Assembly: GCA_964036295.1 (NCBI GenBank)
Contig: OZ038471.1
Span: 7,314,001-7,378,000, forward strand
Direction of reading: 5' to 3'
Source of the DNA: Plumapathes pennacea
Taxonomy: Eukaryota; Cnidaria; Anthozoa; Antipatharia; Myriopathidae
DNA length: 64,000 nt
In this document: one piece after another, positions 1 through 11,379 of the stretch
Numbering within the stretch: position 1 is the stretch's first letter
How the letters are laid out: every line of letters begins with the position of its first letter
Made by a program: the position numbers and the translations under genes
Notes under the pieces: generated by a model
Seen by the model: only the letters and a program-made list of their open reading frames with translations
The model's database searches: none
What the model was told of the DNA's origin: nothing

Positions 1-861
1 AGGAAGAGCAAACATGCAGGGGTATAACACAACTTTGAAAAGAAAATCCCTGGTCTTATACAGGAGGGGCGGCATGTGTTGAGAGACACAGGCTTTAACG
101 ACCAAACTGCAGAAGCTAGCAGGACTCGGATCTTCCAGCTTAATGCAACGAATACCATCTTTAGAAACCTTCGGGAGGTCTGGAAATATACAAAAAACGG
201 CTGGAAGGTACCACAATATGATGACTCTTATGAATATTTCTAATATGTCCAACATCCTGAACCAGCGGACAAATTTAGAGTGGACTACGTTGCACATTAT
301 TTCAGACGTTGACTTATCAAGCTGGCAGCACTTGTACGACTTATTAGTTTTCTCTTGTGATTCCAGAGGAAGGCAGAGTGTTCCTTCACTTGTTTGCGTT
401 AAGTCCTGCATCAGGTTTTTTATGGCTGCGTCGAGAAGCGATATTCCCCTGGGTTCATCATGTGGGGCTCTTCGTACCACTCTTGTACAATTCAAGCGAA
501 TGTTCATTCGGTAGTGTCTAAATTCGGGCGCAAAAAAACAAGATAACTTGAGGAAGTCAGAGGGTAAATACAGATACGGCTCCATCTCATCGACGGCCCA
601 TATCAAGCTGAAATCCTGGAGACTAGTATTCTGACAAGGGTCTTTCTTGCTGTCGATTTGGATGCTAATCGTGAAGTTGACAACTCTTGCCTTCTTCACG
701 GTAACTTGTCGCGAGAACTTTGTTGTAACGGCGGACAAGTCTTCGACGGCACAGTGCGAATCACAGACATTATGATCAGTCTGATTTGTGTTCAAATGAG
801 CCTTCTGCGCACCTGTGATCACGCAAAGGCTTGCAGCTAACAGTGCACAGACGAGCATCAT
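1..861 (-). CDS. Secreted/membrane protein, unknown family, 3' part outside window
   Basis: Reading the minus strand from an ATG at 861 (a second at 858) gives 287 codons without a stop down to base 1, so the gene continues past the left edge. The first 18 or so residues form a signal peptide (MMLVCALLAASLCV, then a polar ITGAQK). A cysteine-rich presumably extracellular part follows, with several N-glycosylation sequons and a CC pair near residue 191. A hydrophobic stretch around residues 217-240 (LDILEIFIRVIILWYLPAVF) looks like a membrane segment, followed by a short loop with two cysteines. No domain is recognised with certainty. The length, signal peptide and stop-free frame across the end argue for a real gene. 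It is transcribed away from the RASSF gene, so the two share the spacer 862-2317. Confidence 0.75.
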   Translation of the reverse strand, partial: MMLVCALLAASLCVITGAQKAHLNTNQTDHNVCDSHCAVEDLSAVTTKFSRQVTVKKARVVNFTISIQIDSKKDPCQNTSLQDFSLIWAVDEMEPYLYLPSDFLKLSCFFAPEFRHYRMNIRLNCTRVVRRAPHDEPRGISLLDAAIKNLMQDLTQTSEGTLCLPLESQEKTNKSYKCCQLDKSTSEIMCNVVHSKFVRWFRMLDILEIFIRVIILWYLPAVFCIFPDLPKVSKDGIRCIKLEDPSPASFCSLVVKACVSQHMPPLLYKTRDFLFKVVLYPCMFALP

Positions 862-1383
862 GGAGGATTCGAAACGAGAAATGCTTACGGAAGCACAAAA
901 TGTGCTTCATAAGCGGATAAATAATGCAGATAAACCGGAGGCGTGATGTCATGTCCGAATAAAGCTGATAGGGATTTGGAATAAATAACAAAAAAAAAAA
1001 AAAGAAAAAAATTGAAGAAAAGGAAAAGAAAAAAATTAAAGAAAAGATTTAACAGTCTTCTTAAAAATTGGTAACATCGATAACAGAAAGGGTCCTTGCT
1101 TTCAGTCAAAATGAGTTTAACGGTAGATGCACCTGTTGTAAAGCAGACTATAATACATGAACAGAAACAAGATTCCTCGTACACATTGGCTTTCTGCCGA
1201 TAAATGGTCTCTGCGATGCGAAAGTGCCCAGTGAGCGGAAACTTGAGAGCAGTTCACAGTTATGGAGTGAACATGCCGTGTATAAGCCGCATGCTTTTAA
1301 TCGGCAAAATTGTCGCCCAAATTTTGCATAAAAAAACATGTCACTAGCAGCTGGTTACTCGACCCTTCGGTAAATATTTGCAT

Positions 1384-1640
1384 TTATAAAATAACTATGA
1401 TACTACACGCGTTCTGATTGCCCAAATAACCGTGTAACATGAGAGTATATTTACACGCTGACGCGATACGTGATGTATTTTACTTGACTAATTATTTTAT
1501 TAAAAAAATATATAACGCGTTCCCGTGTAATATAGCCTCGTCTAAACACGCGGGAAGTGGGAGAACACAAGGGTAGGGCAGGGAAACCACGAGGCCGCCG
1601 AGTGGTTATATTACACGGTGACGCGTTGTATATTTCTTAA
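1384..1640. mobile_element. Fold-back MITE-like element, copy 1
   Basis: The stretch contains inverted motifs such as TATAACGCGT and ACGCGTTGTATA flanking a core with GTGTAATATAGCCTC, and an outer flank with TGATACTACACGCG and AACCGTGTAACATGAGAG. The same modules recur, in reverse order on the plus strand, at 41880-42433, which marks this as a dispersed non-coding family. One core arm is shortened compared with the 42-kb copy. No ORF is present. Confidence 0.6.
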
Positions 1641-1867
1641 GTGTCACGTTTGCTGTAAAGTAGCAGTCACGGCTTTGATTTGGTTTGAAGAGTTGTAATT
1701 GTCAACGTTAATTTCGTTATTTAAAGAGTCGGAAGTGCCATCGGGGCCTTATAAGGGTGTGGCTTTTACTGAGGGCAGTTTTCTATGTTGTTCATTCTCG
1801 AGCTCGCTATTTGCTGCTCGATCTGGGATAGCTCCTTTAACTCTGTTTTTTTATCCTGTTCCTTCTC

Positions 1868-1920
<53 letters not shown>
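1868..1920. repeat. (AAT)n microsatellite
   Basis: Uninterrupted AAT repeat of about 17-18 units. Its translation gives poly-Asn on one strand and poly-Ile on the other, which explains the apparent low-complexity ORFs here. Confidence 0.95.
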
Positions 1921-2317
1921 CAGTTCACTCTTCAAAGAGTAGTCAATGATGTACATGTCTTTGAGCTTAGTGTGGTCAGATGATCTCAAACAAATGGATC
2001 GAGCTGTCGGTTTGTTGCATAATTCCCTGGGTATTTGGGGATCATGCCTAATGACTGTTATGTAAACCTCCAAGCTTGACCATATATAAATCACTAGACA
2101 TCAATTTTAAGTTTGACCATCATTCTAACAAGTCGTTTAACGGGCACTACTCTGATGGAAGTTTTGAACCAGTTAAGGATATATGCGATAGCTGCGGCAG
2201 AATGTGACCATGACATTGTATAAAGTGTTTAACGTGTAGGGATATTGGTTCAATTTGTCAGTAAAAGTACGCTCGAGTTCAACTTGTTGTCTTACAGTTT
2301 TGCTGTTTTTCTTAAAG

Positions 2318-5300
2318 GTCGGTGGGAAGCTGTTGCTAGAGGGCGTGTTAAAAGTCTACTGGGGACTACGGAAACCAGTTACGCTGGCCGGGCACAGACT
2401 GGGAGACTGGCGGAAGCGGTCACACAAGGAACACACAGCTAAAAACGGAAAGGGAACAACAGAGAGCAGAGAAAAATCTTCTTTTGTGAGTGTCGCTGCA
2501 TGTACTATTATAGAATATGCAAACGAAGTTTCGTTTTTTTTTTTGCCTTGGCTTTTATACATGCATGAGGGGCGAGAATTCCGGGTATGCATAAAGACAG
2601 TATTTGAAAGATAGTGATTGTGAACATAGTGCACTAAGAATTACCACCGAAAACATCGAAAGCAGTTCACATTTATCGAAAATTAGTTGCTGTTTAAAGA
2701 CCACCGCACAGAAAGATTCTCCGACGATTTTTTCCAACCAACTAGATAGTTTCGTTACCGACCTGCCTACCTACCGATGTGTGCACCGTGTTCACAGTTA
2801 CCGGAAAGAGATGAACGAGCACAAGAATATCATCACCACGTGACCATTATCTGTCCACCTTACATACCATGAACCAGTCAGTACAGTGTGTTCACGATCG
2901 TCAGCAGAGAATAGGTTGTTGTTCAAGACTGATCACACAAGGATAAATGTACCGACCCCGAAGCTTTTTACAATTACCGAAAACTTACTGTTCGGAGTCT
3001 TATGTCCGCCCTTCCAAGAAACCCCCCTCCCTCCCTCCCCCCCCCCCCCCCCCCCTTTTCTTTTTCTACTCCCGCTCTTCTGTTGCATTGTCTGTTTGTA
3101 AGTTAGGCTGATGTTTTTATTGCGTTTTTTTTGTAGAGAGAAAGAACGAGCAGCGTTGAGAAGATCGTAGCCAGGCGTCGCTCCTTCAAAAGTTCAAGCA
3201 AGAGTCCAGTGAGCATAAAGGAGGACGTCTTCCTGGAAATCAAGGTTAGCTCCTATTAAAACCTGTTTTAGACCTGTTTGTTGTGCACTATCAGTCTCCT
3301 TACTGGGGCCAGTAATTCAACAAACATTTAAACGTGCATTTTACAAGTTGGACCATTATTATATGCGTTATATTTTTGTTCTTTTTTCATATTCATTTTC
3401 CTTTCGTTATGTGTTCATTCATTTGTTCATTCTATAACTCCCTGACATGGATACTCTTGTACAAACATAATTAACCATTCGTACAATGACTCATAGTTCA
3501 CTCACACACAGACAGTTTCATATTTAACTCGGATCCCGGACAGAATTTTTTATGAGCTTTATGAGTGTTCTATTTTCCAGTAAAACACCCGTGTCTATAT
3601 GATAAAGTCTCATATCCAACTAGTTTATCCGTTCCCTTTCACCATTCACGTAATTGTGTATCTTCGTTTTACTGTCAAGCCTGTGCAGCTTCTGCTCACT
3701 TTATTGTTAATTCGTTCTCCTCGTGTAGTCTTACCAGTCCAAGACAACCTTCATCCCTCCGTACGGCACCTCAACAAACTTGCGTGTGACAAGCAGAACA
3801 CGAACACAGGATGTCATCAAAATGCTGCTCTCAAAATTTCAGGTAACTTAAGAAGATATAAATCAGACACCGAACCGCGCTGTTGCAGTACTTGCCTAAA
3901 CCTTTCGCTGCTGATAGTGATCAGCTTGATTTTTCTCTTCTTAGTCTCTCCCCTATATACATACGTTACAGAAAGGAGAACTTGATATTTGGTAACTTGC
4001 TCAATTGATTGCTGATTAAACTACGAAATTCTCAGTTCTAGAATAGAAAAAATAGAATGAAATAATTTTTTTTAGACAGGATTAACCCAGTCTTCCCTAT
4101 GGCTTGTGTTCAAGTGGGGCTCGTTTTCAAAGAGGCTCTATACGTCCTAATTCTATAAGATACGAAAGCTACTTGCTAAAAATGTGGAAATGGTTGATCT
4201 TGGAATTGTTTATTTTTAATCTGTAATTACTGTTCTTCCTCGGTGAACATTAAATGTGGCGTTGACTTTTAACCCTTTCACTCCCAAGAGTCTGAAAGGC
4301 ATCGCGTGGTCGCGAGATTTGACATAGTAACCTGGCACCGCTAAACTTTGCCCCCCTGGGAGGGTAACTCTACCTCGAGCGTTTACATGGCCAAAAGTTG
4401 TCCCTACTGGGAGGGTAACCCTACCCCTCAAGCGTCTACATGGCCAAAAGTTGTCCCTACTGGGAGGGAGCAAGGAGATAGGGTAACCCTCCTTCTAGGG
4501 TGACCCTACCTATCATGTAAACAGAGCAAGGAATTTCAATAGAGAAGGGTAACCCTTCCATGTAAACAGGGCCGAAGTAACGACAGCTAAACAAAATACT
4601 ACGATGCAATTGTTTTAAATCTGACCATCTCATCTCTGGCAGTTTAGATCGCTGGTCATGCTTGCATTGCCAGACAATAGTGGCTGTTGTGAGGGAGACT
4701 CCAGAAGCTACTTAAGATAGATTTTGGCATAGCGATATTACTAAAATCTTTTAGTCAGCAACGAGAATTTTTTGTACCGGTGTGATTTATATTCTGCGTC
4801 TTTTGTCGCATTCACAGATCGTGGACAGACCTCAGAAGTTCTATCTTTATGTTGTTTACGATCACGGACGTAAGTACATTATATTATATAGCGTTTGATT
4901 GATTGTTTGTTTGTGCATTTGTTTTGTTTTGTTGAGTTTATGAGAAACTTATGCAGTTAGAAACTGATACATTGTACATTGGAGAGTTTATAACAAGCAG
5001 TTGATAGTCTACAGGAAGGGAGGAGACTACAGTTATTCAGTGAAGGGAGTGTAGTCTTGCTTGACCTTATCAAATCTCTTTTATTGGCAAAATATGTAAG
5101 TGTCTGTAGTCTTAATTTTATTATTTATTCCTTAGTAAACAACTGTTTATCTTGCAGCTGTTCGAAAGTTGGTACACAACGAGTTTCCGCTTCACTGTAG
5201 GCTTCTGCTTGGACCGGACGAGGTAAGAATTTTTAGCTCTGCGTTCTGCTGTAGGTGGGTTGTCTCAACCAAAATCATTTGCTCTCCCGAAACTTTGAGA

Positions 5301-7705
5301 AATGCGAAAGCAAGAGGCAATCCTTTGTCACCTGACTCGTTTTACCCTATCACCCCCAAGTTCAAACATGCAGATTCTCTAAACGTTTTATGAAGAAAAT
5401 GTGTGAACGATGTAGTAAATATAGATGGCTTAATCAGCTTTACATAAACGAGGCCAATGCTAGGAGGAAATTAAAGTAAATCACTGTTGGGAATGAAAGG
5501 GCTAGACTGATTCTTTCTGTCTGTTGTTGTAAAATGCTAAAAGGAGACGCAGGGACAATTTTTGTGAGAATGTTTGGGAGAATAAAAAGTTACAAAATGT
5601 GATGGAGGTCGAAAACACATTATGACACGCAAGTCCGTACTTACTAAAGAAAAAGTTGGTAAATTTTGTTTGTATCTTTGCGAATTAAAAGTTCTTGACT
5701 AACAGTTTCGCACGACTATTTTCACGTTCCTTTTGAAAAGTTTAGAGCTTGATGGAGCAAAATGTTGGTGGCTTTGTACGAAAGTTCGGTGAATGCAAAC
5801 CCAGATACATATTTATGAACTCCATTGGAATAGTTTGCTAAACGAAATGTAAACAGTTTATCCTATTGAGCCTCTTCTATGCATAGGTCCACTACTTGTA
5901 ACTACAGCAATGGAAAGACCACGATCATTGTAATATTCTCCTTCACAGGGTCTTGCCAGGATCTTTGTCATGGAAATAGATGAAGGAAACACCATTTCAG
6001 CAGAGGCAAGTCTAATGGGCTGGTGTTTTGTTGTGTTGTAATATCTCTAACATCCGACATCTGGCGTTCTGAATTTTGGAACCTGTAGAAGTAAAATCAG
6101 GGGATTTTATAGTCTGACCAGCTTGAACCAAAGAAAGAGATTGCTTGCCATGTTTTGCAAGCTGAATGAAATAGCAAGAAATGTCTAATAAAAGGAAGCG
6201 TCAGTTTGTCAAACTTATGCACGTTCCATCTACCATAGAGTTCTTTACTTACACTGACAGGAAATGTCATATTTGCGTTTGGTAATCGTAGCCTTTTAGG
6301 ACTTTGTAGCCATATCTAACTTGTGTTCATATTTGTCGCTTTCTTCAGGTCGCTCAGTATATTCACTTCGCTACACCAATTCTAGAGGCTTTCCTGCAAA
6401 AGTTCAAAGAAGAGGAAGAGAAAGCTGTGGATAGAATAAAAGAAAAGTGAGTTGATCATTTAAATTTCTCACAACTAAGGGTGACATAGCAAGCAGATAA
6501 CTGACCTAGACACAAAGATATTTATTACTCTTTCCCTCCCAATAGTGATCAACTTCAATTCTATTTTTCAGTATTTCACCAGAGATATCTCAATTGCATT
6601 AAGGAGAATTTGGTTTTTGAAAGCTTGCTCTGATGAAAGTTGATCGAAATACCAATTCTCACTACACCACTCGTACATTTTCCTCTTCAATAGTTGGGAG
6701 AATTTGCATTATGAACTTGGGAGTAAAATGGTTCTTAACCATACATAGTCCTTTGCTCGCCGAAATTCTTGATTTGCTCAGAGCCCTTGAAAGGCCAAAG
6801 TGACTGGAATTTTATTTTCATCCCACTTGCTTGAGGTGGTTTCGTTTGGTCGAAAAGTGCTGCTTATATATTTCACCATAGAGTTAATGCCTTATTTTGG
6901 GAAGCGAAAGCAGCCTTCGTTTTTTACACATTTTAGGACCTAAACAAAACCATTGTATTGGCTGAGGGAACCCTTCTAGTCCAACCATTTGATAAAACAG
7001 CCCCAGTCCTTAGAATCCTGAATTTTTTACGTACAACTATAATAGTAAATGACTGAAAGGGAAATCCAAGGGAAATGGGTTTGAGTTCGAGATAGCGGGG
7101 AGTTCGAGTTAGCGGGGAGTTCGAATAGCCGATAGTAAATGACTGAAAGGGAAAGCCAAGGGAAATGGGTTTGAGTTCGAGTTAGCCGATAGTAAATAAC
7201 CGAAAGGGAAATCCAAGGGAAATGGGTTTGAGTTCGAGATAGCGGGAAGTTCGAGTTAGCCGATAGTAAATGACTGCAAGGGAAAGCCAAGGGAAATGGG
7301 TTTGAGTTCGAGATAGCGGGGTTCTACTGTATTTTGTGTGTGTTTGTGTTTTTGGAAAGAGATGTCACTGAATTTGATCGAAAAGAAAGGCAAACAGGTT
7401 AATTGCAGGAGAAAGCGAACACCCCTTGCCGTCTTCGAGTTCACAGGTTTCTCGTGGCTTCGGTTTCAACAAATACCCCATTCTTCAGCGAAATGCGGAT
7501 GTCAAATAACCCCCCCCCCCCCCCCCCCCCCCCAGTTAGGGGAGAGGAAGAGTACTAATTTTGTTGTTACAATTCGCTCGATGATCGACTCCACCCACTT
7601 GGCCAGCGGGCGCCGATTGATATTCTGTTATCATTTGTTTACAGGTACGCCGCATACAAGAGTGCACTACAGGAAAGATTAGGGAATATTTCAACAGAAG
7701 TGTGA
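2318..7705 (+). CDS. RASSF2/4/6-type Ras-association domain protein, 5' exons not found
   Basis: Seven exons join in phase: 2318-2485, 3137-3244, 3729-3842, 4818-4869, 5158-5222, 5949-6005 plus 6349-6446, and 7645-7705 (stop TGA 7703-7705), about 240 residues. The first gives EGVLKVYWGLRKPVTL, matching the RASSF segment before the RA domain. FIPPYGTSTNLRVTSRTRT then DVIKMLLSKFQ is the start of the RA fold. FYLYVVYDHG, FPLHCRLLLGPDE and VAQYIHFATPILEAFLQKF continue it, and EEEEKAVDRIKEKYAAYKSA is a SARAH helix of the type that pairs with Hippo (MST) kinases. The AQYI..F.PIL.....K segment favours the RASSF2/4/6 branch over RASSF1/5. The intron after 6005 uses a GC donor. Alternative acceptors exist for the third exon (3729 or 3738). 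The N-terminus is missing or unrecognised, so the start given is an exon edge and not a start codon. Confidence 0.85.
3034..3056. repeat. Poly-C tract
   Basis: Homopolymer C run after a CCCT-rich stretch, in the intron before the 3137-3244 exon; it is followed by T-rich sequence and the acceptor TTTGTAG. Confidence 0.9.
4340..4570. repeat. Short GGGAGGGTAAC minisatellite/MITE remnant
   Basis: The motif TACATGGCCAAAAGTTGTCC plus CTGGGAGGGTAAC occurs twice in tandem (about 4383-4470). Variant GGGTAACCCT and CATGTAAACAG units follow, ending in CATGTAAACAGGGCC. A related ATGTGGAAAAAAGTTATCCC motif lies at 9432. It sits in a RASSF intron. Confidence 0.6.
5328..5510. mobile_element. Diverged copy of the ~200-bp CACTCCCAAG family
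   Basis: Ends resemble the family termini (ACCCTATCACCCCCAAG at left, GGGAATGAAAGGGCT at right), with AACGATGTAGTAAATATAG inside matching the family core. Better preserved copies are at 6528, 48638, 52422 and 60269. It lies within a RASSF intron. Confidence 0.5.
6528..6732. mobile_element. ~200-bp MITE of the CACTCCCAAG family
   Basis: Begins TTTCCCTCCCAATAGTGATC, carries TTTCACCAGAGAT and CACTACACCACTCGTACAT, and ends CTTGGGAGTAAAATGG, so the two ends are inverted repeats of each other. There is no coding capacity. It lies in the last RASSF intron. Confidence 0.65.
7040..7330. repeat. Tandem repeat with TTCGAG(A/T)TAGC units
   Basis: Units of about 60-90 bp with AAGGGAAA(T/G)CCAAGGGAAATG and GGTTTGAGTTCGAG(A/T)TAGC repeat about four times. 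The array ends in GGGGTTCTACTGT, like the related block at 54890-55085. The open frames on the minus strand here are a by-product of the repeats. Confidence 0.75.
7510..7533. repeat. Poly-C tract
   Basis: Run of about 24 C, about 110 bp before the acceptor of the last RASSF exon. Confidence 0.9.
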
Positions 7706-8780
7706 TGATGGATGCTCTGGCAAAGAGGGGTCACGAAGGTTTTCCAATTATATATATTGAATATGTATATGTATATATATATATATATAAAGATATAGAG
7801 TGGTCAATTTAATAATATTATTATACTATAATTAATTTAATTATTAGTTTAGTTTACTGCAATATCTCGCAAGATACTTGGACACTGAAATTGTTTCCAT
7901 TCTTTATCATTTTGAGAAACAACTGGAACAGAATAAGTGCGATGCAAACTTTTCTTGTCAATTTCCATAAATCAAAACTGTATTTAAAGATTATATAGCC
8001 ATCTCTTTTTCACCAATTTCGCCTCATACTGTAGATTCTCCCAACCATTCAAAAAGAAAATATATGAGTGATTTAGTGAGAAATGGTAGTTCAATCAGCT
8101 TTCGTTCGACCACCACACTGAACGGCAAAATTCTGGTGTAAAACTAAGAGCGAAGGGCAGTTGAGTACTCTGGGAAGGAGAGGATCAACTTCAATTTTCT
8201 CATTTAGTTTTTCAGGACAGTTTTATCAGTATGGAGAATTTGCTACTTGATATTAACGTGCTCCGACGAAGGGCTAACGATCTAAACGTCGGTTAAAATT
8301 AGGTCTATACGTCACATGTTACTTTCTCTCAGCACGAGATGAGGACGGCGAACCATTCTCCTAGCCAATCAAGAAGAAAATGTAAACTCGGGTTGTAGCA
8401 CTGAGAAATTCGTAATTTGACCTGAGAGTAATCGAATTAAATCATTACATGTTCAGCGGTATGATTGAGTAAGGAAAAAATGTGATCTGTGGCGTTCAGA
8501 TAGTCAGTTCTTCTAACACTGCTTTATAAAATTTTGTTTAATTATCGTGGGGTTGAAAGGGTCAATAAGATTTATATTGAGATTCTTTGTTAATGCGAAG
8601 CTGATTTTCGACCAGCATATTTATTATCAAATCCGTGTTCCTGGTAAAGCGTTTTGATCAACCCAGGGCCCGGTCACACCGTTGTAGTTCATGTAACTCG
8701 GCACAGAGAGAGCAATACGACGGCTTGTTCGTAATGTGGTAGCAAATGTGACGGGAGGCCTCAGTCTATAGGAGGCTTGT

Positions 8781-8989
8781 GCAAACGAACGCAGCATGTT
8801 GGTACAACATCGCCCAACAGTGTTACCTAAAAACTCTTTGCAAAACCGTACAGTGTTGTTGGAGTCCGCAATTATAAGAATAGACGATGGAAAACGCGAG
8901 AATACGTCGCAATTGCTGCTCTAACGGTCGCATGGAGCATTCAGTGCACACTGTTGGGCGATGTTGTGTCAACATTCTGCGTTTGCTTA
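8781..8989. mobile_element. Fold-back element with ~40-bp arms
   Basis: The left arm has AACGCAGCATGTTGGTACAA then CATCGCCCAACAGTGT. The right arm carries ACTGTTGGGCGATGTTG followed by TCAACATTCTGCGTTTGC, the reverse complement with few mismatches. The sequence between the arms has no supported ORF. It is inserted beside a CACTCCCAAG-family fragment. Confidence 0.65.
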
Positions 8990-9581
8990 AGAGGATCAAC
9001 TTCAATTTTCTCATTTAGTTTTTCAGAACAGTTTTATTATACAGTATGGAGAATTTGCTACTTGATATTTTGCTTAGATTGGCCTATAAATTCTCACTAC
9101 ATCGCTCATACATTTTCTTCTTGAATGATTGGGAGAATTTGTATTATGAGCGCAGGAGTGAAAGGATTAAGTGTCCAAACTTTGCCCTGGATGGGTTTTT
9201 CTGACACAGAGTTGATTCGAGAATACTTTAAACTTTCCTGGCGTATCTGGAAGAGAAATTGCAAATATTGCCAAAACAGATTGGCGAGATCAGAGTTTGA
9301 TAAAATGTTTACTGTCTAAGGTTTGTGGTGGGAATAATTTCCACTGCTCTTGCTTAATATTTGATAGTACTGGGTAAGAATGGGTTAGAGTATTTTGTGC
9401 CATTCTCGCAAATGTCTTCTGGGCCCTGTTCATGTGGAAAAAAGTTATCCCAGAGACCCGAGACACCCTTTATTTGAGTCAGCCCGGGCGCGCCAACTAT
9501 TCATACATTTCTGTATTAAACCAAATCGAGTCGTTCACGTGAGAATCTAAAACTTGTCTCGTTAAAAAGGGTAAGGGGTGA

Positions 9582-9608
9582 GGGGGGGGGGGGGGGGGGG
9601 GGGGGGGG
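9582..9608. repeat. Poly-G tract
   Basis: Run of about 27 G after GGTAAGGGGTGA. Confidence 0.9.
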
Positions 9609-9936
9609 CAGAGCGTGCACCTCATGTAAACGTTTCGCCGTAATTATAAAGAAAAGTTCGAATAGTTAACGTGCCCAAGGCGACTCGGTTGGGCGGCACG
9701 GGGCAAATTTTGTCCTTAGATTGAGTTTAAGGTAATTTTTGCGCCCATACAAAATGTGCAGGCGGAAAGATGAGTGTTACTTCTTCAGCCTGAGAACTTT
9801 GTAAAGAAACAATCACATTCTTGTGTGTTTTGGCCTGGCGTGACGAATAAATGACAAACAGAATTTGTTTTCATTTTTTGTGATCGTTGTTTCACTAAAG
9901 GGTTATTTCAACTTGGTTTTCACCAAAGGCGCGAGC

Positions 9937-10860
9937 CCCCCAGAAACTTTTACCTGCGTTTTCAAGAGGTGAAAAGATACTTGGAAAAGCAGACAAAGAA
10001 GACTGACGAGGAAAGACAAGAACCTCGAGATTCAAAACAAAGAAGACTCACAGAAACTGCTGAAATTACAATCTGGACTTGACACTATTATCAGCGAACA
10101 CGAGGATTCAAAACCTGAATTAACCATTCCGAAGTTCCAGGAGATTAATCAAATTGAAAAAAATAAGAAATAGCACATCCAAATTAGTAAGTATGCCAAG
10201 TTTCAGCAAGATTGGTCCATCAGAAACTGAATGGCAAGCTTTTAAAAATCAAGAAATAAGAGACTTTAGTATGGAGTGGGGGACGCGCCTTCCCTCACTC
10301 CATACTAAACTCTCTTATTTTAACGATTTTTAACACCTTGTCATTCGGTTTGTCATAGACCAATCTTGCTGAAACTTAGAATACTTACTAATTTGGATGT
10401 GCTCTTTCTTGTGATGAGGTATTTTTTTTCAATTTGATTAAGTTTGGTTAATCTCCTGGAACTTCGGAATGGCTAATCAGCCCGTCGTGTCTCATTTCAA
10501 AAACCGCGGGCAACATTGAATATCCTGCGAACTTGTCCATGATGGCAGATAAATTCACTGTTCCTATTCGTGAACGAAAGGATGAAATCTTGGATGAAGC
10601 CCCGGTGAAGGATTGCAGTCGTGAAAGTGAAAGCGAGCTCCTTTTGAAGAAGCGAGATTCTGGGTAAACACGTCACAGATCTCCAAAGAGAAGCATTGCA
10701 GGTTCTAGACGAACGGAAAGAGCTAATGTACAGCGGGAAGACACTTCATAAAGAGCATGCCTGTCTCAAAGAAGAGCTTCAATTTCGTAAATTTTTTTCG
10801 TCAACAGTGGCTGTTTTGACAAAAAGCATGGGCTATAGCCTTACCTTTTTTTCAAAAAAA
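9937..10860 (+). pseudogene. Decayed coiled-coil ORF split by a fold-back element
   Basis: Codon-like sequence encodes charged helical peptides: YLRFQEVKRYLEKQTKKTDE at about 9957, then in another frame LEIQNKEDSQKLLKLQSGL near 10022. After the inverted repeat at 10119-10477, an ATG at about 10541 opens MADKFTVPIRERKDEILDEA and stops at TAA near 10667. The frame shifted by one continues with VTDLQREALQVLDERKELM. The mixture of frames indicates a dead gene or the ORF1-like part of a retroelement. No family is recognised. The tract at 14785-15084 looks similar in character. Confidence 0.4.
10119..10477. mobile_element. 359-bp fold-back (palindromic) element
   Basis: The left end ATTAACCATTCCGAAGTTCC is the inverse of the right end GGAACTTCGGAATGGCTAAT. 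The inner arms pair through GACTTTAGTATGGAGTG and CACTCCATACTAAA around about 10285. It has no ORF. A diverged relative at 56163-56362 has the same GACTTTAGTATGG core. Confidence 0.8.
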
Positions 10861-11368
10861 TGTCCATTTTAGGCTTAATCTGGAAGCCGGAAGATAAAAG
10901 AAATGGTCCGGTTTTCAGATTGGGCCAAAAATGGTCCTAAAAAAAAAAATAAAAGCTTTTTATTAAAAATGAACGATTTTGACGAAAAAATTAAAACTCT
11001 CAAAACTTTCAGGAAACCTTTCTGGGACTATAACAAGACTTTTCGCAATACATTTGTCATATTTCCTTCATCCGTTGGCGAGGTACAGTATAGCAAGAAA
11101 GCTACGCATTATTTTATGCTCTTTTGTTTGAAAAGGGTGAAGTATTAGGCAATAAAATTTGCTCTTATTACTTGCAACCCGCTCTATATTTTACCCTAGA
11201 TTGCATACCGAGTAAGCTTCATTTCAGACAAAAACAACAGCAAAACAAAAAGAGATTTCGATATGGATACGGTAAGCTAGAAAATTGGAAGACTTAGGCG
11301 GTGGCTATTTACTTATAACCCCCACCCCACCCCACCCCAGGCGCTGTTTTGTTCATGCGTCCCATGTG

Positions 11369-11377
11369 TATAAAAGG
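11369..11377 (+). promoter_or_regulatory. TATA box candidate
   Basis: TATAAAAGG lies 140-150 bp upstream of an ATG in good context (AAAATGG) with a canonical donor behind it. It would place transcription start near 11400. This is inference from the motif alone. Confidence 0.4.
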
Positions 11378-11379
11378 AG

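Larger units (their letters stand above)
862..2317. other. Spacer between divergent genes
   Basis: This spacer separates the minus-strand gene ending at 861 from the plus-strand RASSF gene and should hold both promoters. It contains A-rich sequence (990-1050), one copy of a fold-back element (about 1384-1640) and an (AAT)n microsatellite (1868-1920). The RASSF 5' exons are not resolved. A short open stretch at about 2133-2170 (codons for SFNGHYSDGSFEP, followed by gttaag) slightly resembles the segment just upstream of the RA domain in RASSF2/4, but this is weak. Confidence 0.4.
7706..9929. other. Gene-free stretch 3' of RASSF
   Basis: No supported gene. It contains a TA-rich patch (7747-7800), pieces of the CACTCCCAAG family (8020-8260 and 8992-9175), a fold-back element (8781-8989) and a poly-G run (9582-9608). 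An AATAAA follows at about 9846, too far away to assign to RASSF with confidence. Confidence 0.5.

Noticed and set aside
1699-2094. Poly-Asn and poly-Ile ORFs
   Set aside because: Translation of the (AAT)n microsatellite.
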